From positions 1 through 64,000 of the forward strand of contig JAITRW010000022.1 in NCBI GenBank assembly GCA_031288175.1: a stretch of DNA of 64,000 nt, in the 5' to 3' direction. This DNA is from Tannerellaceae bacterium (GTDB lineage: Bacteria; Bacteroidota; Bacteroidia; Bacteroidales; Tannerellaceae). The notes beneath the pieces were generated by a model. That model saw only the letters and a program-made list of their open reading frames with translations, ran no database searches and was not told where the DNA came from. Shown in pieces: positions 1-9,633 of the stretch; position 1 is the stretch's first letter, and the number at the start of each line of letters is the position of its first letter. A program made the position numbers and the translations under genes.

Positions 1-1118
1 CCCTGGATAGCGGCGCCGACAGCTACAACTTCGTCGGGGTTGACACCCTTAGACGGTGTTTTCCCGAAAAATTTCTCTACGATAGCCTGTACGGCAGGGA
101 TACGTGTGGAACCACCGACGAGTATGACTTCGTTGATGTCCGACGTACTCATTCCGGCGTCTTTCAAGGCTTGGCGGCAAGGTTCGATACAAGCTTGGAT
201 GAGCTGATCGGCAAGCTGTTCAAACTTGGCGCGGGTGAGTGTCTTGACCAGATGTTTGGGTACACCATCCACGGGCATGATGTAAGGCAGGTTAATTTCC
301 GTGCTCGCGGAACTTGACAGTTCGATCTTCGCTTTTTCCGCAGCTTCTTTCAGGAGTTGGAGAGCCATAGGATCTTTGCGCAGGTCTAAGCCTTCATCTT
401 TCCGGAACTCTTCTGCCAACCAGTCGATGATCACATGGTCGAAGTCGTCACCCCCTAAATGAGTATCGCCGTTGGTAGACTTCACTTCAAAGACGCCGTC
501 GCCCAATTCGAGGATAGAGATGTCGAAAGTCCCTCCTCCCAAGTCAAAGACAGCGATCTTGAGGTCTTTGCTGGTTTTATCCAAGCCATAAGCCAAGGAT
601 GCGGCGGTCGGTTCATTGACAATACGCCGCACGTTCAGTCCGGCTATTTCTCCGGCTTCTTTCGTAGCCTGCCTCTGTGCATCGCTGAAATAAGCGGGCA
701 CTGTGATCACAGCTTCCGTCACTTCCTGCCCCAGATAATCTTCCGCCGTCTTTTTCATCTTTTGCAGGACCATGGCGGAAATTTCTTGTGGTGTATACAA
801 GCGGCCGTCAATATCTACGCGCGGAGTATTATTTTCGCCTTTTACTACTTTGTAGGGGACACGTCCCGTTTCTTTACCCACCTGTTCGTAGCTCTCTCCC
901 ATGAAGCGTTTAATGGAGAAAATGGTCTTTTGGGGGTTAGTGATAGCCTGACGCTTAGCGGGGTCTCCTACTTTACGTTCGCCTCCTTCTACGAAGGCGA
1001 CTATAGAGGGGGTTGTTCGTTTTCCTTCGCTGTTTGCGATAACGACCGGTTCATTGCCTTCCAATACAGATACACACGAGTTGGTCGTCCCTAAATCAAT
1101 ACCAATAATCTTTCCCAT
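1..1118 (-). CDS. dnaK: Chaperone protein DnaK (Hsp70), N-terminal 372 codons; continues off the left edge
   Basis: This is the ATP-dependent Hsp70 chaperone, which binds exposed hydrophobic segments of unfolded proteins in the cytoplasm with DnaJ and GrpE. The minus strand reads from an ATG at 1118 without a stop to base 1. The N-terminus [20 protein letters not shown] holds the phosphate-1 motif; the phosphate-2 motif ([11 protein letters not shown]) and the adenosine motif ([13 protein letters not shown]) follow in order. The visible part covers nearly all of the nucleotide-binding domain; the substrate-binding domain lies outside the window. pfkA is upstream on the same strand with an 89-base gap. 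No dnaJ or grpE is seen nearby. I saw no clear promoter in the gap. The identification is certain. Confidence 0.98.
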   Translation of the reverse strand, partial: MGKIIGIDLGTTNSCVSVLEGNEPVVIANSEGKRTTPSIVAFVEGGERKVGDPAKRQAITNPQKTIFSIKRFMGESYEQVGKETGRVPYKVVKGENNTPRVDIDGRLYTPQEISAMVLQKMKKTAEDYLGQEVTEAVITVPAYFSDAQRQATKEAGEIAGLNVRRIVNEPTAASLAYGLDKTSKDLKIAVFDLGGGTFDISILELGDGVFEVKSTNGDTHLGGDDFDHVIIDWLAEEFRKDEGLDLRKDPMALQLLKEAAEKAKIELSSSASTEINLPYIMPVDGVPKHLVKTLTRAKFEQLADQLIQACIEPCRQALKDAGMSTSDINEVILVGGSTRIPAVQAIVEKFFGKTPSKGVNPDEVVAVGAAIQ

Positions 1119-1207
1119 TTGTCGTTGTCCCTTTAAGGTTTACTTTTCTCACTATCTATTGAGAGTATCGGCAAACGGTGTGCCAAAGGGTTGTTGTTTC
1201 TATAAAG

Positions 1208-2191
1208 TCATTTGGAGACGATCTCCAGCGCCCGCATAATGTCCGTATTTATGCTCTTTATATTCTTGATAGCTTTGGAGAAAGGCACATGTACAATTGT
1301 GTCATTATGAATGCCAATCATGACATTACGTTGATCGTCAAGAAGGGCATCAATGGCAGCGACACCCATGCGTGTGGCAAGGATTCGATCTTGTGCAGAA
1401 GGGGAACCCCCTCGTTGCAAGTGTCCGAGTATGGAGACACGCACATCAAATTGGGGATATTCTTTTTTTACCCGTTCGGCCACGCCTGCCGCACCTCCCC
1501 CTGTGATCTCCCCCTCCGTCACCAATACGATACTACTAGTCTTGGAAGTATTAAAACTGTGTTCGATCATGTCCGAGAGCTGGTCTCTTTGCGAGGATAT
1601 TTCAGGAATAATGGCAGCTTCCGCACCTGAGGCTATAGATCCGTTGAGCGCAAGGAATCCTGCCTCGCGTCCCATTACTTCAATGAAAAAGAGGCGTTCA
1701 TGAGAGGTTGCTGTGTCCCGTATTTTGTCGACACATTCCATAATGGTGTTCAGCGCCGTGTCGTAACCGATGGTCACATCTGTCCCGTATAGGTCGTTGT
1801 CAATCGTTCCCGGAAGGCCGACAATGGGAAAATTGAACTCCTGTGCAAAGATACGAGCACCGGTCAGCGAGCCGTCCCCGCCTATCACGACAAGGGCATT
1901 GATACCATGTTCTTGCAAGCACTCATAGGCTTTCTTACGTCCTTCAGGAGTACGAAACTCCTCACAACGGGCAGTTCGTAGGATTGTACCCCCACGTTGG
2001 ATGATATTACTGACATCCCTTGTCTGAAAATTGACGACTTGGTTGGTGATAAGCCCTTTATATCCATGGTAAATGCCCTTGACGGTCATGCTATGCTGGA
2101 GGGCGGCACGTGTGACCGCCCGTATGGCGGCATTCATTCCGGGGGAATCACCTCCAGAAGTAAGTATCCCAATACACTGGATTGCTGACAT
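1208..2191 (-). CDS. pfkA: ATP-dependent 6-phosphofructokinase
   Basis: PfkA phosphorylates fructose 6-phosphate to fructose 1,6-bisphosphate in glycolysis. The start [20 protein letters not shown] carries the ATP-binding GGDSPG motif; the catalytic segment GTIDND (in [13 protein letters not shown]), the substrate motif MGREAGFLA and [13 protein letters not shown] follow. From the ATG at 2191 the protein has 327 residues, the usual bacterial length. The frame stays open to 2248, but the promoter at 2219-2249 would start transcription near 2212, so the longer form is excluded. Another ATG at 2206 remains possible; I prefer 2191 because an AGAGAAG purine stretch precedes it at good spacing. It is divergent from the alkaline phosphatase gene. 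Confidence 0.96.
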   Translation of the reverse strand: MSAIQCIGILTSGGDSPGMNAAIRAVTRAALQHSMTVKGIYHGYKGLITNQVVNFQTRDVSNIIQRGGTILRTARCEEFRTPEGRKKAYECLQEHGINALVVIGGDGSLTGARIFAQEFNFPIVGLPGTIDNDLYGTDVTIGYDTALNTIMECVDKIRDTATSHERLFFIEVMGREAGFLALNGSIASGAEAAIIPEISSQRDQLSDMIEHSFNTSKTSSIVLVTEGEITGGGAAGVAERVKKEYPQFDVRVSILGHLQRGGSPSAQDRILATRMGVAAIDALLDDQRNVMIGIHNDTIVHVPFSKAIKNIKSINTDIMRALEIVSK

Positions 2192-2218
2192 AATGTCTTC
2201 TCTCATTAAGTTTGGTGG

Positions 2219-2249
2219 CAAAAGTAGAAAGTTTCGACTAACTGCCAAA
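2219..2249 (-). promoter_or_regulatory. Bacteroidetes-type promoter of pfkA
   Basis: On the minus strand TTTG (2249-2246) is followed after exactly 19 bases by TACTTTTG (2226-2219), a full match to the Bacteroides sigma-ABfr consensus TTTG-N19-21-TAnnTTTG. The inferred transcription start, near 2212, settles the pfkA start codon. Confidence 0.8.
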
Positions 2250-2283
2250 TTTGCCGGAACGTCCGAAAAATAGAATAGATTTG
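2250..2283 (+). promoter_or_regulatory. Bacteroidetes-type promoter of the alkaline phosphatase-mlaEF operon
   Basis: TTTG at 2250-2253 and TAGATTTG at 2276-2283 are 22 bases apart, close to the Bacteroidetes consensus. Its -33 box directly abuts that of the divergent pfkA promoter, so that CAAATTTG (2246-2253) forms one palindrome. Transcription would begin near 2290, giving a leader of about 14 bases. Confidence 0.65.
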
Positions 2284-2303
2284 CCGTCTCTTACTAAGAA
2301 GGT

Positions 2304-3911
2304 ATGAGAAAAACGAAGCTTTTGTTTGTGGTGTTCGTCACCGCTCTCTTCCTCCCCTCGTTTGCGCAGCAAGTGGTTGGGGATGTTACCGTGAAGAATC
2401 TCATTATAATGATACCTGACGGTACCTCGCTCCCTGTTGTTTCCGTCTCCCGTTGGATTCAATGGTATCGGGATGGTAAAGAAAATCTGCATATTGACCC
2501 ATATTTTTGTGGTACGGTATCTACTTTTTCTTCTAATGCACCTATTGGCGATTCTGCCCCTACGACCTCGTGTTACATGACCGGTTATCCCTCGCAGACG
2601 GGTTTTGTATCGACTTATCCGTCAGCTGATCCCGATAACGATATCTATCCGGTGGATCCCTCCCGGGCTTATCAGCCTCTCGCCACACTTTTTGAAGCCG
2701 CCCGGTTGTGTATACATAAATCGCTCGGGCTTGTTTTTACTTGTGAGTTCCCTCATGCAACCCCTGCCGACTGCGCCGCGCATAGCTATGAGCGTTCAGA
2801 CTATGCACGTATCATTCCGCAGATGATACATAACGGTTTGTCGGTAGTGATGGGAGGAGGGAGTTCCTACCTACCTTCCGAAGAAGAACATTACTTAATG
2901 AGTAACGGGTATAGCCTTTATAAGAATGATTTAAGCAGAGTGCGTGCCGATACATCTGCACGCATATGGGCGCTTTTCGCTCCTAAGGCGATGGACTATG
3001 ACATTGACAGGGATACATCCCTTCAACCGTCTCTTCAAGAGATGACTCGTATTGCCATTGGCAAACTCTCCCGAAATCCTGCAGGGTTCCTACTCATGGT
3101 GGAAGGGAGTAAAATAGATTGGGCAGCTCATGCCAACGATCCGGTAGGAATGGTGAGTGATTTTCTTGCTTTCGACCGTGCATGCGGCGAAGCTATTGAT
3201 TTTGCAAAAAGGGATGGGCAGACCGCTGTCATTATTGTTCCCGATCATGGGAATAGCGGGTTTAGCTTTGGATGCCGTGATTGTAAAGGTTACGACAAGT
3301 TGACTAAGCATCGATTGTTTGAGGTTTTCTCCCAATTCAGACGGACTGCCGAGAGCCTTGCGTATAAGGTTGCCGGTCGTCCGGATAGTGAGGTAAGGGA
3401 TATTGTCCGTGAATATACGGGGATTATCCTTTCTCCCGAAGAACTTGAAGATATCTGTTCCGCTTCCCACCCTGAAACCGTAATTACAGCCTTGTACACC
3501 TCCCATACTTGTTTCGGTTTTACTACCGACGGGCATACAGGAGAAGAGGTTTTTTTGGCGGCCTATCACCCGCAAGGTTTCTTGCCTGTTGGGAGGCAGA
3601 CCAATATCGAACTCAATCAGTACCTCTCTCATATACTTGCCCTTCCTCCATTAGATGAAGTGACGGCAAAGATCTTTGCCCCTCACCTCGAAGTTTTCCA
3701 TGACTGTGTATATAAGATAGAACCGTCTACGGAAGAGGTTGGGTTTCCTACTCTTTTGGTAAAGAAGGGTAGGAAGACTTTGACTGTTTCGCCTTTTACT
3801 AATGTAGTGAAATTGGGAAAGAAAACAATCCGGCTTAACTCCGTTGTGGTCTATATGGATAAAACGGCTACTTTCTATCTTGCCCAAGATCTTCGTAACT
3901 ATTTGGATTGA
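2304..3911 (+). CDS. Secreted alkaline phosphatase superfamily protein (PhoA-like)
   Basis: This is probably a periplasmic or exported metal-dependent phosphomonoesterase releasing phosphate from organic esters. Residues 1-21 form a signal peptide ending in a likely cleavage site at SFA/QQ. NLIIMIPDG gives the first metal ligand, GDSAPTTSCYMTG (Asp83-Ser84) the nucleophile region, MVEGSKIDWAAHANDP and VPDHGNSGF further metal ligands, and TDGHTGEEVFLAAYHP the C-terminal His ligand. The order matches the family, but the residues after the nucleophile differ from the common DSAAxAT form, and 535 residues is somewhat long because of a beta-rich C-terminal tail. The gene overlaps mlaE by one base (TGATG), so translation is probably coupled. 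The substrate is not predictable from sequence. Confidence 0.88.
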   Translation: MRKTKLLFVVFVTALFLPSFAQQVVGDVTVKNLIIMIPDGTSLPVVSVSRWIQWYRDGKENLHIDPYFCGTVSTFSSNAPIGDSAPTTSCYMTGYPSQTGFVSTYPSADPDNDIYPVDPSRAYQPLATLFEAARLCIHKSLGLVFTCEFPHATPADCAAHSYERSDYARIIPQMIHNGLSVVMGGGSSYLPSEEEHYLMSNGYSLYKNDLSRVRADTSARIWALFAPKAMDYDIDRDTSLQPSLQEMTRIAIGKLSRNPAGFLLMVEGSKIDWAAHANDPVGMVSDFLAFDRACGEAIDFAKRDGQTAVIIVPDHGNSGFSFGCRDCKGYDKLTKHRLFEVFSQFRRTAESLAYKVAGRPDSEVRDIVREYTGIILSPEELEDICSASHPETVITALYTSHTCFGFTTDGHTGEEVFLAAYHPQGFLPVGRQTNIELNQYLSHILALPPLDEVTAKIFAPHLEVFHDCVYKIEPSTEEVGFPTLLVKKGRKTLTVSPFTNVVKLGKKTIRLNSVVVYMDKTATFYLAQDLRNYLD

Positions 3912-4657
3912 TGAAAGAGGCTCTGTATCAATTAGGAGAGTACATGTTACTGATGCGCAAGACCCTCTCCATTCCGGACAGATGGAGTATGTTCTTTCGT
4001 CAGTTAATCAAGGAGATATACAAACTTGGGGTTGACTCTCTTTGGATAGTCGTCATTATCTCTATCTTTATCGGGACGGTAATAGCTGTACAAATTTCTC
4101 TCAACATCCAATCCCCACTTATACCAAAGTTCACCATAGGTTATACTACACGCGAGATTATCTTGCTGGAGTTTTCATCCTCTATTATGTGCCTCATACT
4201 TGCAGGGAAGGTTGGTAGCAATATTGCTTCCGAAATAGGGACTATGCGTGTGACGGAACAAATAGACGCTATGGAAATTATGGGTGTCAATTCGGCAAAC
4301 TTTCTTATCCTTCCTAAGACGGTTGGTTTGATGTTGTTCATCCCCGTATTGGTCATATTTAGTATGTTTACAGGGATTCTCGGAGGTGTTTTAGCAAGTT
4401 ATATAATGGGTGGAGGAATGACGCCTTCCGCCTTTGAGTTCGGGATTCAGTACTATTTCAATGCGTTTTACGTAGAATATTCTATTATTAAATCAGTCGT
4501 TTATGCCTATATCATTTCTACTACTTCCGCTTATTTTGGTTACAATGTCAAGGGAGGGGCATTGGAGGTAGGAAAGGCAAGTACGAGTGCGGTGGTCATG
4601 AGTAGTGTGATGATATTGCTTGCCGACGTAATACTTACTCATTTGCTACTTACCTGA
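3911..4657 (+). CDS. mlaE: MlaE/YrbE-family ABC transporter permease
   Basis: This is the inner-membrane permease of an Mla-type phospholipid transporter that moves lipids between the inner and outer membranes. The 248-residue protein has the MlaE pattern: an N-terminal amphipathic region, several hydrophobic helices, and the EIGTMRVTEQIDAMEIMG coupling segment typical of the family. A TTG three bases earlier could extend it by one residue, but ATG at 3911, overlapping the upstream stop, is the natural start. mlaF follows after 10 bases. No substrate-binding MCE protein (MlaD) is adjacent, so it must be encoded elsewhere. Its place behind a phosphatase gene suggests a shared envelope role, which is inference. 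Confidence 0.92.
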   Translation: MKEALYQLGEYMLLMRKTLSIPDRWSMFFRQLIKEIYKLGVDSLWIVVIISIFIGTVIAVQISLNIQSPLIPKFTIGYTTREIILLEFSSSIMCLILAGKVGSNIASEIGTMRVTEQIDAMEIMGVNSANFLILPKTVGLMLFIPVLVIFSMFTGILGGVLASYIMGGGMTPSAFEFGIQYYFNAFYVEYSIIKSVVYAYIISTTSAYFGYNVKGGALEVGKASTSAVVMSSVMILLADVILTHLLLT

Positions 4658-4667
4658 TCGGAAAGTT

Positions 4668-5438
4668 ATGGTTGAAGTCAAACACATCGTCAAAACCTTC
4701 GAAGGCCATACCGTATTGAACGATATCAGCGCCGTTTTTGAGGAAGGGAAGACCAACCTCATCATTGGGCGGAGCGGTTCGGGTAAGACAGTACTCATTA
4801 AGAATATAATAGGTCTGATGCGACCGGATTCGGGACGGATCCTCTACGACGATAGGGATTTTATCTCCATGGACAAGCCGGAATTAAATCGGTTGCGCCG
4901 TGAGATGGGTATGTTGTTCCAAGGATCAGCCTTGTTCGACAGTATGACCGTTCTGGAAAATGTCATGTTCCCCCTCAACATGTTCTCCCATGAATCAAGT
5001 AAAGAACGGGAGAAACGTGCCATGTTCTGCCTTGATCGTGTAAACTTGCCGGGAGCGGAACATCTTTTTCCTTCCGAGATCAGCGGGGGTATGATGAAGC
5101 GTGCTGCCATTGCTAGGACGATTGCCTTGAATCCGCAATATCTGTTTTGCGATGAACCTAATTCAGGGCTGGATCCTAAAACTGCCCTGATGATAGATGA
5201 TCTTATCCATGGTATTACGACGGAGTACAAGATGACGACGGTGATCAATACACACGATATGAACTCCGTCCTCAATATCGGGGATAATATTGTCTTCATA
5301 CAGGACGGTCGGAAGGAATGGCAGGGTACGAAATCGAATATTATGGATTCCGGCAATAAGGCATTGAACGATTTTCTGTATGCCTCCGACTTATTTCGCA
5401 AAGTAAAAGAGGCGGAGACTACCATGGAGGAGGGATAA
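4668..5438 (+). CDS. mlaF: MlaF-family ABC transporter ATP-binding protein
   Basis: This is the cytoplasmic ATPase that powers the MlaE permease. In 256 residues it shows Walker A (GRSGSGKT), a Q-loop (MLFQGSALFDS), the signature SEISGGMMKRAAIAR (MlaF-like ISGGM instead of the standard LSGGQ), Walker B (YLFCDEPNSGLDP) and an H-loop (INTHDM). It follows mlaE by 10 bases in the same operon. The C-terminal tail past residue 235 is acidic and ends METTMEEG-like; no extra domain is seen. After its stop comes a 162-base gap with the next gene's promoter. Confidence 0.94.
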   Translation: MVEVKHIVKTFEGHTVLNDISAVFEEGKTNLIIGRSGSGKTVLIKNIIGLMRPDSGRILYDDRDFISMDKPELNRLRREMGMLFQGSALFDSMTVLENVMFPLNMFSHESSKEREKRAMFCLDRVNLPGAEHLFPSEISGGMMKRAAIARTIALNPQYLFCDEPNSGLDPKTALMIDDLIHGITTEYKMTTVINTHDMNSVLNIGDNIVFIQDGRKEWQGTKSNIMDSGNKALNDFLYASDLFRKVKEAETTMEEG

Positions 5439-5490
5439 GATATCTAAAAAAGAAGATGGATGAATTACCTGAAAAAAATCGGTGTCTCAA

Positions 5491-5519
5491 TTGGAAGTAT
5501 TGGAAACTTCTTACCTTTG
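5491..5519 (+). promoter_or_regulatory. Bacteroidetes-type promoter of the 1341-residue surface protein
   Basis: TTG at 5491-5493 and TACCTTTG at 5512-5519 are 18 bases apart. The site lies about 80 bases before the start codon, leaving a leader of roughly 75 bases that contains two copies of GCGTTGCACA-like sequence (from about 5519 and 5538). Confidence 0.65.
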
Positions 5520-5600
5520 CGTTGCACATTGTAGTGTTGCGTTGCACAGTATGGTGTTAGAAGTTTGTTGTAATTGCAAGGGACGTAAAAAGGTAGTGTT

Positions 5601-8600
5601 ATGAGAACCCGTGGCATAAGTAAAGCACACAAGAGGTTCTTCCTCTTGTCGGTGTCGGTAGTCGCTTGTGTGGCGGCTGTCGCAGCCCAAGTGCCCTCCG
5701 GAGGCCTTCAGCCGGGAAATAAGGAATTCCATGTGTATACATGGGGACAGTTGGAAGAATTTAGTAAGTTAGTGGATAAGACGACAGGGAAGGCCGGATC
5801 TATATCACGGGTTGTCCTGAAGAACAATATTGCATGTGATACCAATGAAGGAGAGGTAAATCCTACAAATGGAAAAGAACCGCAGTGGTCGAAGAAATGG
5901 ACCCCAATCCCTCTCAATGGTATTCAATTTTCCGGTGAAGGACATACGATAAGTGGTCTTTTTGTAGTGGATACTGTCGGACTGGAAGGGGGTTTGTTTT
6001 CCGCTGTATACGGGAACGCCGTTATTAAGGACCTTGGTATTGTCAATTCTTATATTGCAGGGGGAAGTTATGCGGGTGCGATAGCAGGAGGTTTGAGTGG
6101 AAATGCGCGGATTCAGAATTGTTTTGTGAATAAAACGATAGTCAAAGCAAGTGGTTTCGTAGGTGGAATCGTTGGACGATGCTATGGCTCCGGGATGATT
6201 GGGTGTATTTATTCAGCCGCTTCTGTAAGAGGAATGAAAGACGACACGAAGACGGGAGGACTGGTCGGATGGATTTTTGATCAGGCAGTAATAGAAGATT
6301 GTTTTTGGCAGAATACGGGTTATGAAAGTCTTCCGCAGATAGAATTTGGAGAGTTTACGGGAAGTGCGTTCAAGATATCGAATTGTGCAGGGAAAACTGC
6401 CAACGCCATGCGTGGTTATGACCTAATGTGGAAGTTGAATGAAAAAAAGGATGTATTAGACTATTTGTGGATTTGTAGCGATACTATGGATTATCCCTCT
6501 TTGGGAGATACAACCAAACTGCTCCTTCGTAAAGCGGTTGATGCTTTGGATATTCCGGAATCTGTTTTGTACACAGGTGTGGCAATAACGGATCCTAAGT
6601 TTGTTATTGAAACCAAAGAAACGGGGCTGTTAAAGAAGGAGGATTACAGTATAAGCTACCAAGACAATACGGAAGCAGGCCAAGCGGCTTTGTCTGTTAA
6701 GTTTGAATCACGTAGTTATTTGGAGGCAGGAACTCGGATTCGTAATTTTACTATTGAAGATTTGCCTATCGGAGAGGTCTTGCAGAAAGTAAAGGTACCT
6801 TATGACGGTAAGCAGAAGTTCGCCAGAGATTTTGTAGATAAGGCGGTGGTGTTACCTGCAAGGTTTGAAAAAGTGAACATAACGGTATTAGGAGTGAGTG
6901 AGCCTGTAACGAACGTGGGAGACTACTCTGCAAGAGTGAAGGTTTCAGGTTGGGGATGGAGTATGGACACGACCTTCTATTACGCTATAGAAAAAGGAGA
7001 CCTTTCACAAAAAGCCTTTGTCTGCACATTACCCGCCGGTAATCCTTCCGTCTTTTTTGATGGAGCCCCGAAAACAGCTTCTGTAAATTATCAAGAGGGT
7101 ATTGTAGGAGCCGGAACTTTTGTTGTAAAGTATAATGGTAAAGATGACCTTCCGGTTGTTGCCGGAAACTATGTTGTGTCGGTAGCCTATACAGAAGGGG
7201 AAAACTATAAGGCAGGAAATTGTGTGCTGGGTAACTTCGAGATAGTGAAGTCTACGTTACCTCTTTCTTTCAAAGAAGATGGTTTGGACTATGAACTTCC
7301 TTCGGATGGAATTGCTTATTTTAACGGCCTTCCGCAAGAAATACATGTTTCGTTTAAGCCGTCGGTGACGGATGGTTTCAAGGGAGTATCGTTGACTGTA
7401 CTCTACGATTATGCAGGTAATAAGACGACAACTCCTCCCACAGGGGTAGGTGGGCCGTATCTGGTTTTTGTGACTGTGCCGGAAACTGGTAATCATAGTG
7501 AAACGTCAATACCGCTTGGTTCGTTTGTCATAAAAAAAGGCCGTCACGATGTCTCGCTTTTGCAGAGTTTTATTCCGAAAGGACAAATGTTGGCATACAA
7601 CTACGATGGGACACAGAAAGGAACATTCAGTCTTCGGGGAAGTGGTTTACCCCCTGGCATAGGGGAAATGACGCCGATGTTTGTGGAAAAAACGTCAAAA
7701 GATACGCTCTACGAAGCGCCAAAAGCTGTAGGTGTATATAAACTTTTTGCTTCTTTCTCCGAAGGAATGAATTATGATAAAGGTATCGTAGAAGGAGGTG
7801 AATTTGAGATAAAGAAAAGGGAAACGACCTTGGAAATGTTTGAAATTAATCAATACACCATTGTACCTTATGATGGAGAACCGCATGAGGTCAGTGTCGT
7901 ACTCAAGGGAGGTTACACCTCTGAAGGAATGGGTGAGATCGTAGTGAAGTATGAAGGATCTGAGATACCCCCGTACGACTATGGCACTTATGAAGTTACA
8001 ATTAGCGTTAAAGAAGGGGCAGGATATACAGCAGTACCTACATTAGCTTTCGTTACATTAGAGATCGTCAATGTAGATCCAACTTCTCTCAAAAAATGGT
8101 TATACTACGATCTTACGGATAGAGAGTACACAGGCAACGAACAGAAAATAGGAGTACAATGGGCAGAGGGCGTTGGTCGTATTAAGATAGGTGAAATCAA
8201 GGATACCCTTTATAATAATAAGAAAGAAATTCCACAGGAAGTAGGTACATATAAAGTATCTGTCAAAATAGCGGCAGGAGCTGTACATCCGGAAGTAGAA
8301 ATTGACTTAGGTTCTTTCTCTATCCGTAGAACAAACCCCCAAAAATTTCTGACTTATCCGACGTCTGTTGCTTGGGATGGTTTACCTAAAGAAGTTAAGG
8401 TTAGCTTAAAGGATGGGTTGGAAGGTTTGGGAAGCCCTGTTACCGTAACGTATGAAAACGGTCTGGTTCCGCAAAATATTGGAGACTACGTGGTGCACGT
8501 CTCTATTCCGGAAGGGCGCAACTTCCTTGCGGCGGAGTTTCAGATAGCTTTCTCCATCACCCCCAAGCAAGGTACTTTAGAGCTTCTTCAGAATGATGTG

Positions 8601-9626
8601 ACCTATACAGGTATGCAGATAGAAAAACCTAAAATTCAAGCTACTACGCTAACGGCGCAAGCTCAGGCGAAGGTGAAGTATGAATATAAGGAGAGTGATC
8701 AACCTGACTACAGGTATAATGATGAGCAACCGATAGATGCCGGAACGTACATCGTGCGGGCAATAGGGCCAGCTGAGGGAGATTATTCAGAGATAATTAC
8801 AGAGAAAGCCTTTAAGATATTTCAGGCACAGGGAATTGTGGAATTTACATTGGAGAAGAATCCCGTTGTTGTGGGAGAGAATCCTGTTGTACAGCTTGTG
8901 TATACGACAAATGAGAAATCTATGTCTGTGATTCGTTACAGGGAACTCGCAGATGTTGGAATCGGGACAGAGGAGCCTCCTAGTAAGCCAGGCCATTACC
9001 TGGTTTCACTTACCTATTTGCCGACGCGAAACTTTACCTTGGCTGTGTCTGAGAAATCCTTTACCGTCAGAGGTCCGGCGCAGAACATTACTTACACGCT
9101 TGCTCCGAATACCCCTGCAGGTGGATATTCTGTAAGTGTCGGCACAATTCAGATAAACGCTATTTCAAATGAGCATACATTGAAGTATTCAAGTAATGCT
9201 GAAAACGTGGCAACAGTAGATGAGACAACGGGATTAATTACTTTGCACGGTACAGGTAGTGTGACGATTACTATAAGTCAAGAAGACAATCCTTTGTATG
9301 AACCGGCTACCCCTGTCCTTTTAGCGTTGACAATAAAGGGATCTGATGGTATCGCCGATGTCCTTGACACTCCCGGGCGAGTGTATCTTTCTTCTGGTCG
9401 CCTTGTCCCAGGTTCCTTGATCTACTTGGAAGCGGATTTGAATGAATCTTTGTTACGGGGTGCAGAGGTGGCCGTTTACGACTTGTCCGGAAAGATGATT
9501 GAAAAGAAGAGAGTGGAAAGTCGTACGACCTCTTTACATACACCCACAAAAACAGGTGTTTATCTTTACGCGTTCATTAATACGAGTAGGGGCTTTCGTC
9601 GAACGATAAAAGTGGTAGTGCGATAA
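5601..9626 (+). CDS. Giant secreted surface protein: GLUG-like region, MBG-type repeats, Big_2-like domain, T9SS sorting domain
   Basis: This 1341-residue protein is probably exported and anchored on the cell surface; its ligand is unknown. A signal peptide (about residues 1-29, AAVAAQ) is followed by a GLUG-motif-like beta region (about 70-260) with repeated GGLVG/GGIVGRC turns. About nine MBG-type beta-sandwich repeats (about 385-1155) share the pattern YDG.PKEV.V ... GTY.V.V...EG.NY ... LG.F.I. A Big_2-like module (about 1160-1248) carries NVATVDETTGLITLHGTG. The last 90 residues (from about 1250) form a T9SS type A sorting domain with VAVYDLSGKMIEKK and GVYLYAFI. It has its own promoter and sits between unrelated housekeeping operons. 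An adhesin or matrix role is plausible but not shown. Confidence 0.85.
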   Translation: MRTRGISKAHKRFFLLSVSVVACVAAVAAQVPSGGLQPGNKEFHVYTWGQLEEFSKLVDKTTGKAGSISRVVLKNNIACDTNEGEVNPTNGKEPQWSKKWTPIPLNGIQFSGEGHTISGLFVVDTVGLEGGLFSAVYGNAVIKDLGIVNSYIAGGSYAGAIAGGLSGNARIQNCFVNKTIVKASGFVGGIVGRCYGSGMIGCIYSAASVRGMKDDTKTGGLVGWIFDQAVIEDCFWQNTGYESLPQIEFGEFTGSAFKISNCAGKTANAMRGYDLMWKLNEKKDVLDYLWICSDTMDYPSLGDTTKLLLRKAVDALDIPESVLYTGVAITDPKFVIETKETGLLKKEDYSISYQDNTEAGQAALSVKFESRSYLEAGTRIRNFTIEDLPIGEVLQKVKVPYDGKQKFARDFVDKAVVLPARFEKVNITVLGVSEPVTNVGDYSARVKVSGWGWSMDTTFYYAIEKGDLSQKAFVCTLPAGNPSVFFDGAPKTASVNYQEGIVGAGTFVVKYNGKDDLPVVAGNYVVSVAYTEGENYKAGNCVLGNFEIVKSTLPLSFKEDGLDYELPSDGIAYFNGLPQEIHVSFKPSVTDGFKGVSLTVLYDYAGNKTTTPPTGVGGPYLVFVTVPETGNHSETSIPLGSFVIKKGRHDVSLLQSFIPKGQMLAYNYDGTQKGTFSLRGSGLPPGIGEMTPMFVEKTSKDTLYEAPKAVGVYKLFASFSEGMNYDKGIVEGGEFEIKKRETTLEMFEINQYTIVPYDGEPHEVSVVLKGGYTSEGMGEIVVKYEGSEIPPYDYGTYEVTISVKEGAGYTAVPTLAFVTLEIVNVDPTSLKKWLYYDLTDREYTGNEQKIGVQWAEGVGRIKIGEIKDTLYNNKKEIPQEVGTYKVSVKIAAGAVHPEVEIDLGSFSIRRTNPQKFLTYPTSVAWDGLPKEVKVSLKDGLEGLGSPVTVTYENGLVPQNIGDYVVHVSIPEGRNFLAAEFQIAFSITPKQGTLELLQNDVTYTGMQIEKPKIQATTLTAQAQAKVKYEYKESDQPDYRYNDEQPIDAGTYIVRAIGPAEGDYSEIITEKAFKIFQAQGIVEFTLEKNPVVVGENPVVQLVYTTNEKSMSVIRYRELADVGIGTEEPPSKPGHYLVSLTYLPTRNFTLAVSEKSFTVRGPAQNITYTLAPNTPAGGYSVSVGTIQINAISNEHTLKYSSNAENVATVDETTGLITLHGTGSVTITISQEDNPLYEPATPVLLALTIKGSDGIADVLDTPGRVYLSSGRLVPGSLIYLEADLNESLLRGAEVAVYDLSGKMIEKKRVESRTTSLHTPTKTGVYLYAFINTSRGFRRTIKVVVR

Positions 9627-9633
9627 CATACGG

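Noticed and set aside
459-1094. Plus-strand open frame of 211 codons across dnaK
   Set aside because: It lies wholly antisense to the well-conserved dnaK coding sequence and resembles no protein; it is a by-product of dnaK codon usage.
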